Of a stretch of 64,000 nucleotides of DNA, positions 59,701 through 64,000 are shown in pieces; position 1 is the stretch's first letter; each line of letters begins with the position of its first letter. The notes beneath the pieces were generated by a model, which worked only from the letters and a program-made list of their open reading frames with translations, was not told the DNA's origin and made no database searches. Origin of the DNA: Mugil cephalus (lineage: Eukaryota > Chordata > Actinopteri > Mugiliformes > Mugilidae); assembly GCF_022458985.1 (NCBI RefSeq), contig NC_061781.1:21866001-21930000 (forward strand), written 5' to 3'. The position numbers and the translations under genes were made by a program.

Positions 59701-62700
59701 AATACAAAAATAATGAAAAAGATGGACATCTAGTTTATGATGTATGTGCATTGTTCCAATACTTCGGTAAAGCATCTCAATGAGGTCCAGTGAAGGTCAT
59801 TTTGGACTTTAGTTAGTTAGTTTAGTAGATGTTTTATAGCGTCCAATAATCCATGTTATATAAAAATCAGTGTATTTTATTTTATTGTCATGCTCAATTA
59901 TCAAAGAAAACTAAAAGACAACGTGTCGAGAACTAAACTGCAGTATAAGTGTTGGATGCTGACATTCAAAAACAAATTTAGTTTTCAATGATGATCAGGC
60001 TAGAAATAAAAGATTAAACCCTGAGTAGATAGAAAAAAGGAGGTGAAATATAATGGAAGGGAGAAGAGAGTCACAGCAGCAAGTAGATAAATAAATTGTA
60101 GGTGATGCACGATAAATGGGAGATTGGTAATGGATCCGAATTGTAGATATATATTTATTCAAAGTATAAATTGTAGAAAAGCTTAGTGGGTATAGCGTGT
60201 GTTAATAAATGCACTGTTGAACAGAAAAAGAATACTGCACATGCAAATAATGTAAGTAGATATATTACATTTATTATTAAACTGGATGAGATGTTACAAT
60301 CCCTGGTGGCAAGATCAAAACACATATAGAAACCCAGTGAAACTAAAAAAAAACGAGCAGCAGGTTAGCAGTCAGCTACAAACTAGCAACCATCAAGAAG
60401 TCACCAGCTAACTAGCCTAACTAGCCTAGCCAAAAACAGTAGGTAGCAAGTGATGGGGCATGCGACTACATGTCAACCAACATCTCTCCCCTGTGCAAAA
60501 CATGAGGCAAAGCACATATAGAAACCCAGTCCAACTGAAAAAAAATAAAACAAACAACAAGCAGGCTAGCAGTGAGCTACAAACTAGCAACCAACAATTC
60601 CACCTGCTAACTAGCCTAGCCAACAGCAGTAGGTAGGAAGTGACAGGTGAGTGCTAACAAAAGAATGTTAATAAAATAAACATGAAGTGAAGAATCATAA
60701 GCAGATCGGAGGATTATACTTAACTGAACACTGGGCAAGTTTGTGGGTTAGATGGAGAAACGTGAAGCTCCAGGCTGGAGACGTCTACCAAAAGGCTAGA
60801 GGATTAACAGAGAAAGAGTTTATAGAAAAGTGAAGAAAATATGGATCGAAATCCAAGGATAGATATGAACCACTTGTAAAACATTGATCACACTTTGTTT
60901 CACTGGTTTTTCAAAACTCTTCAGGCGCTTTTTACTGAGACTTCGATCTTTCAGTCGTATCTCGGTTTGAAAAGAAAATGTGTACAGATTAAATCAGACC
61001 TGAATAGACTTGTTGCTGCCAGCTAGTCGTCTTTGCAGTTTTTGGACTGAAGTCAAAATATACACCGATCAGACATTACATTATGACCAAGAGAGACAGA
61101 CTATATTAATACAAATACAGTATTAATAAGGAAGTCATAAAGTGATACCTGATCAGTGTAAGTTTAGGATCCACGTTGTCTTTAAAAAAGGAAGACTGCG
61201 CATAAAAACAGTTCGCCCTTTATAGTCAAATAGAGCACAACAGTTTTTCACTCACCTCTGGACCCCGGCAGTACATTTCTGGTAGAGCAGTAAAGCCCGC
61301 TGATGTCTGCCACGATGCTGTCCTTCTCATGAAAACACTTTTACAGTTGTTTATCACGGCTGTCGCGCATCACTTTACAAGTACCATATTACAGCATCAG
61401 CCTTTTTATTCACGTTCAACTCGAGCCGTAATGATTTTACCACTTTTATTGAGCTTTTATGGAGTCGTTTAAAGGCGCATTCTTGTCTCCCTGTTACGTA
61501 GATGCTGAACGCTCTGATGATTCTCCTCTTTGTGCCCATCTTTGACCTCATCATATATCCACTCGTTGGCCTTTGCAGAATCAACATCACGTGAGTAGAG
61601 GCCTGTTGTTTTGGACGCTCCCGTCTTTATTGTGGCCACGGGCATTTCAGCTGAGCCTCTTAACGTGACCTGGCATTTATATGCAGAGATAATGCAGCAG
61701 GAGACTAACCAGTTAACGATTAAGGGGGAAATGTTTGCTCACATTTGCACAAGTATATTGTTTATTTGCAGAGGAAAATCCACTGACTAGTGGCTAAATG
61801 CTTGTAAAACACAGAGTAGCTTTCTATATTTAGCTACGCGTCTGCAATGTTAAATAGATTTATGATGATGTTGCCTACTTACAAAAGGAGAGCTAAAATT
61901 ACATTTATTTTCAAGCAAGTATTCAAACAAAAATGTATGGGGGTGCCACTAACTGTCTCTGCCTACAGGCCTCTAAGGAAGATGGCCGTAGGAATGGTTT
62001 TAGCAGCGCTGGCCTTCGTAGCGGCCACTCTGGTGGAGATGAACGTTGTGGTACGTAAGAGCAGTGATCGTGGATCTTTCTCTTTCTATAGAAAGGCACT
62101 TGCCCTCACCAAAACTATTTACTTATGCCCAAAGAATTACCTGCATGCACGAATGCTGTGTCTTAAAGAGAGCCAGAGTTTTCACGTCCCCAGGAAAACC
62201 TGGACTCCAGTAAAGTCCTGAAGCACATAGTATATAAACCATAAGTCTTCAACAGGGGGTCCACAGCTCGCTCCAATCAGCCAAAATGTTTTGGTGATTA
62301 ACTGTCCCCACCACATTTAGCTATGTTTGAAGGTAAAGGTTTATGTTTATGGCAGTTTTACAGTCACCCTACTGTTGCACGTTTGACATTTCAACCTGTA
62401 TATTATTTGAATAGCTTAATATTGAATGCAAAGTTATAGTAATAATAATAATGCACATTTATAAACAGAGCTAGACCGAGTTCAATATAGAACACATATA
62501 GTAGGTAGGGGGGTCCCTACTTAATGTCTCATCAGTCCTTAGCCTGAAAAACGTTGAAAACCCCTGATATAACCTGTTATGAAGCCCCAAATTAATTTTT
62601 GAGTATCAGCTGATTGGAGCTATGTGTAAAAGTCCGAAAGAAGCTTAGCTTTATCCTTAGTTTGTCAGAATTTGTATCATAGTTAGTTTTTTTTTATATA

Positions 62701-63823
62701 TATAGATTATTATTCCAAGCATCCTGAAGCTATTCTTTTGTGTGTTAATGCCTTTGTAAGAGCTGTGAAAATTCAAAGAACCAAAAAGTCTCTATGATGT
62801 TTTAATAAACTATGAAAAAGTCTGTGATCGCTGGTTTTCATTGGTACTGTGCTGATACCCGTCCGCTAGAAAACGGTGGTGGATCCCGCTCCAGCAGGGA
62901 AGTGCCTCCTGCAGGTTGTCAACCTTGCAGAATACGATGTCCAAGTGAATATGCCTGACAGCGACCTGTTCCCAAACCGGATCAAATACCTTGAGGTACC
63001 CGGGAAAACCAACTTTTTAATTACTATTCACTGATGTCAGGGAACTTTGTGTGTGCATATCGGAGTTTTTAGTGTTGCACATTGTTTCTCAGAGGTCTAC
63101 GTGTCACCCTCTTCAATCAGTCATATTGAGTTTATTGAAGCAGGAAATGTCTCACTGAGCTTAAATGTTTGTTTTCTGGCCAAGACAACAGCTTCGCATA
63201 AAGAGGAGAAATTAAAAAAAAAAGATGAACTATAAAAATATGCGAAGAATTAAGAGTGATGAGTGATAATGACTGAAGATTATTCAGTGTTTTTTTTCTT
63301 CTCTTTGTGCCAGGATCCTCCTAATTATGAGATGGTGTCACTGGGGGCGCCCGTCAAGAAACTGACAATTCCCATCACCTACGGTGCTTTAACCACAAAT
63401 TGTATACAAACGTTTGAACAAGAGGAGGCCTATAGTCTCGTCCTATACCCCAAGAGCCCTAACGAGATCCAGTGCAAACTTGTGAGTGCTCCTCCACATC
63501 TTCAACTTTCAAAGAGCATTAAGTATTTTGCAATCAGAGTTTAGAATGTGTGTTTTTGGGTATAAACTTAATGCTAACGTCAAATATTAGTCATATTATT
63601 TTCTGTTAACGTGGGACACATTAATCACATTAAGAAGCTTTAGAAAAAATATATAGTAATCTCTAGAGAAATCTGTATCAGGGTAAAAAAAAAAAGTCAA
63701 AAATATTTGCTGTAAGTGTAAAAATGGTCAAATGAAAAGTGAAAATATATCTATTTTTTTTTTTTTATTCAATCAGGTCAAGGACAACATAATGAAAAGC
63801 GGAGATGGGAATCCTGTTGTGCG
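50722..63823 (+). CDS. slc15a2: proton-coupled oligopeptide transporter PEPT2 (first 17 coding exons; C-terminus outside window)
   Basis: SLC15A2 is a high-affinity plasma-membrane symporter that takes up di- and tripeptides with protons. About 485 residues are encoded before the window ends; the full family protein is about 720-740. Landmarks: [10 protein letters not shown], the E-x-x-E-R proton-coupling motif (Glu22, Glu25, Arg26); YHAF with the essential His (His56); [45 protein letters not shown], the PTR2 signature; and [20 protein letters not shown]. Exons 15-17 begin the large extracellular domain. CGSNYPLS and [15 protein letters not shown] are PEPT2-like rather than PEPT1-like, and EAF2 is the neighbour in human as well. 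The ATG at 50722 has a good context (CAACATGC) with a stop codon upstream in frame. It leaves only four residues in exon 1, shorter than mammalian PEPT2. Exons are listed separately; all junctions keep frame. Confidence 0.93.
52321..52344 (+). repeat. (GTT)8 trinucleotide repeat in slc15a2 intron 1
   Basis: Eight GTT units follow a T tract, about 120 bases upstream of the exon 2 acceptor. Confidence 0.9.
52463..52550 (+). CDS. slc15a2: slc15a2 coding exon 2
   Basis: Residues 5-33, [16 protein letters not shown] then [13 protein letters not shown]. It contains TM1 and the E-x-x-E-R motif. Phase 1 end. Confidence 0.95.
53706..53847 (+). CDS. slc15a2: slc15a2 coding exon 3
   Basis: Residues 34-80 plus two bases of Arg81. 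It contains TM2, the functional His56 in IYHAF, and [12 protein letters not shown]. Confidence 0.95.
54404..54496 (+). CDS. slc15a2: slc15a2 coding exon 4
   Basis: Residues 81-111, [20 protein letters not shown] followed by [12 protein letters not shown]3 region. Phase 2 end within Ile112. Confidence 0.94.
54915..55014 (+). CDS. slc15a2: slc15a2 coding exon 5
   Basis: Residues 112-145, [20 protein letters not shown] then [15 protein letters not shown]4 region with the conserved GTGGIKPC motif. Phase 0 end. Confidence 0.95.
55244..55686 (+). repeat. 11-bp minisatellite in slc15a2 intron 5
   Basis: About 40 units of CTATGGTGTAC with variants (GGGGTAC, GTAGCTCAATG, GTGGAGAAATG). The variant GT(A/G)GCTCAAT recurs at 55360, 55481, 55547 and 55613, giving spacings of 121, 66 and 66 bases. 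These are multiples of 11, indicating a 66-bp higher-order unit in the right half. Since 11 is not a multiple of 3, all three plus frames read the same 11-residue cycle ([11 protein letters not shown]), which makes long meaningless open frames. Confidence 0.96.
55687..55735 (+). mobile_element. retroposon 3' end (TTTATTGATCCCCACTGGGG)
   Basis: AAGATAAGGTAATACTTTAT is followed by TGATCCCCACTGGGGAAATT. This is a familiar fish LINE/SINE end. It abuts the minisatellite, which may have arisen next to it. Confidence 0.6.
56106..56196 (+). CDS. slc15a2: slc15a2 coding exon 6
   Basis: Residues 146-175, [20 protein letters not shown] then [10 protein letters not shown]. It holds the PTR2 family signature in TM5. 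Phase 1 end. Confidence 0.95.
56281..56358 (+). CDS. slc15a2: slc15a2 coding exon 7
   Basis: Residues 176-201, [20 protein letters not shown] then LMIVAL. The [14 protein letters not shown] segment is diagnostic for PEPT2 rather than PEPT1. The intron before it is only 84 bases. Confidence 0.95.
58083..58165 (+). CDS. slc15a2: slc15a2 coding exon 8
   Basis: Residues 202-229, [20 protein letters not shown] then LQVCNCIG. End of TM6 and start of the cytoplasmic loop. Phase 0 end. Confidence 0.94.
58286..58369 (+). CDS. slc15a2: slc15a2 coding exon 9
   Basis: Residues 230-257, [20 protein letters not shown] then DWAEEKYS. A basic cytoplasmic loop with the conserved HWLDWA motif. Confidence 0.95.
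58469..58558 (+). CDS. slc15a2: slc15a2 coding exon 10
   Basis: Residues 258-287, [20 protein letters not shown] then [12 protein letters not shown]7, including the substrate-pocket Trp region. Confidence 0.95.
59309..59353 (+). CDS. slc15a2: slc15a2 coding exon 11
   Basis: Residues 288-302, [16 protein letters not shown] 45-base exon, phase 0 at both ends. Confidence 0.93.
59624..59659 (+). CDS. slc15a2: slc15a2 coding exon 12 (36-base microexon)
   Basis: Residues 303-314, [19 protein letters not shown] is invariant between PEPT1 and PEPT2. Strong acceptor TTTTATTGCAG and donor GTATGT. Confidence 0.93.
60315..60650 (-). repeat. dispersed repeat, GCTAGGCTAGTTAGC family (copy C, tandem pair)
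   Basis: Two units of about 200 bp lie head to tail. Each has CACATATAGAAACCCAGT, AGCTACAAACTAGCAACCA and AACTAGCCTAGCC, ending in CAGTAGGTAGCAAGTGA or CAGTAGGTAGGAAGTGA. The reverse complement matches copies A (288-465) and B (40803-41140). It lies in slc15a2 intron 12. Confidence 0.7.
61061..61160. mobile_element. ACACCGATCAG-family repeat, copy 6 (100-bp deletion derivative)
   Basis: It starts TACACCGATCAGACATTACA and ends GATACCTGATCAGTGTA, with both inverted ends present but almost no interior. This is the form expected of an internally deleted transposon. Confidence 0.65.
61502..61590 (+). CDS. slc15a2: slc15a2 coding exon 13
   Basis: Residues 315-343, [20 protein letters not shown] then LVGLCRINI, plus two bases of Thr344. 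TM8 region. Confidence 0.95.
61969..62050 (+). CDS. slc15a2: slc15a2 coding exon 14
   Basis: Residues 344-371, [20 protein letters not shown] then LVEMNVV. TM9, the last membrane segment before the extracellular domain. Confidence 0.95.
62245..62567 (+). mobile_element. hAT-like non-autonomous element (CTTCAACAGGGGG family, copy 4)
   Basis: It starts AAGTCTTCAACAGGGGGTCC and ends AAAAACGTTGAAAACCCCTG, an imperfect terminal inverted repeat. The interior CCACCCTACTGTTGCAC-like and GGGGGTCCCTACTTAATG blocks match copy 3 at 17700. It lies in slc15a2 intron 14. Confidence 0.7.
62870..62995 (+). CDS. slc15a2: slc15a2 coding exon 15
   Basis: Residues 372-413, [20 protein letters not shown] then [12 protein letters not shown]. 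Start of the extracellular domain, which is far less conserved than the membrane segments. Confidence 0.9.
63314..63481 (+). CDS. slc15a2: slc15a2 coding exon 16
   Basis: Residues 414-469, [20 protein letters not shown] through [12 protein letters not shown]. Extracellular domain. Phase 0 at both ends. Confidence 0.9.
63777..63823 (+). CDS. slc15a2: slc15a2 coding exon 17 (last in window)
   Basis: Residues 470-484, [15 protein letters not shown], plus two bases of the next codon. The donor is GTAAAA. The family continues with a conserved RFVN-type segment, which is expected outside the window. Confidence 0.85.
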
Positions 63824-63865
63824 GTAAAATGAGCTTAATCCAAAGATTTCAACAGGTTTTACGTT

Positions 63866-64000
63866 TAAAGGACCAGTGTGTAGGACTGAGTGGCCTCTAG
63901 TGGTGAGATTGCAGAATGCACTAATTTCCAGGCATTTAGGAGAACCTGCGCTGGCACACACTTCAACATCAAAAAACAAAAGGCCTTATTTAGAACCAGT
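63866..64000 (+). mobile_element. AAAGGACCAGT-family repeat, copy 3 (cut by window edge)
   Basis: It starts AAAGGACCAGTGTGTAGGAC with GTGGCCTCTAGTGGTGAGAT and AAGGCCTTATTTAGAACCAG. It matches the inverted copies at 34745 and 34980 and a widespread teleost repeat. Confidence 0.65.

Noticed and set aside
50722..63823. Assignment as SLC15A1 (PEPT1)
   Set aside because: CGSNYPLS and the single-gap [15 protein letters not shown] segment are PEPT2-type, and the EAF2 neighbour matches human SLC15A2.

Overview
The window is nuclear genomic DNA of a vertebrate, almost certainly a ray-finned (teleost) fish. The evidence is three multi-exon genes with vertebrate exon structures and GT-AG introns, a gene order related to human EAF2-SLC15A2, and many dispersed repeats of a kind I know from teleosts. 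I identified everything by reading; no search was run.

Layout. From 1 to about 5.6 kb the clearest signal is on the minus strand. A 91-base putative coding exon (4607-4697) has good splice sites and is preceded by a GC-rich possible first exon ending in a strong donor at 5320. I do not recognise the protein, and the gene would continue past the left edge. From 5.6 to 25.2 kb I see no convincing gene: it is a repeat-littered intergenic region with several non-repetitive stretches that could be regulatory.

Three plus-strand genes then follow head to tail. (1) eaf2 (25319-29515, 6 coding exons, 265 aa), an ELL-associated transcription elongation factor. Its promoter has ETS, CCAAT and GC-box motifs, its 3'UTR is about 1.5 kb, and it has a poly(A) signal at 31003. 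(2) A complete mitochondrial cytochrome P450 of the CYP27A type (32810-45314, 9 coding exons, 537 aa), with a poly(A) signal at 45947. (3) The first 17 coding exons of slc15a2/PEPT2 (50722-63823), a proton-coupled oligopeptide transporter that runs off the right edge inside its large extracellular domain.

The three genes act in different places: nuclear transcription elongation, mitochondrial sterol oxidation and plasma-membrane peptide uptake. They share strand and neighbourhood, not a pathway. The P450 lies between two genes that are adjacent in human, which is the most notable gene-order feature.

Repeats are abundant. They include a family with ACACCGATCAG-type inverted ends (six copies), a hAT-like family starting CTTCAACAGGGGG (four copies), a GCTAGGCTAGTTAGC family (three loci, two of them tandem), an 11-bp minisatellite with 66-bp higher-order spacing in slc15a2 intron 5, a decayed non-LTR retrotransposon in P450 intron 8, and several near-perfect hairpins. 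I found no prokaryotic features, CRISPR array, rRNA or convincing tRNA, and nothing that clearly amounts to a new biological system.
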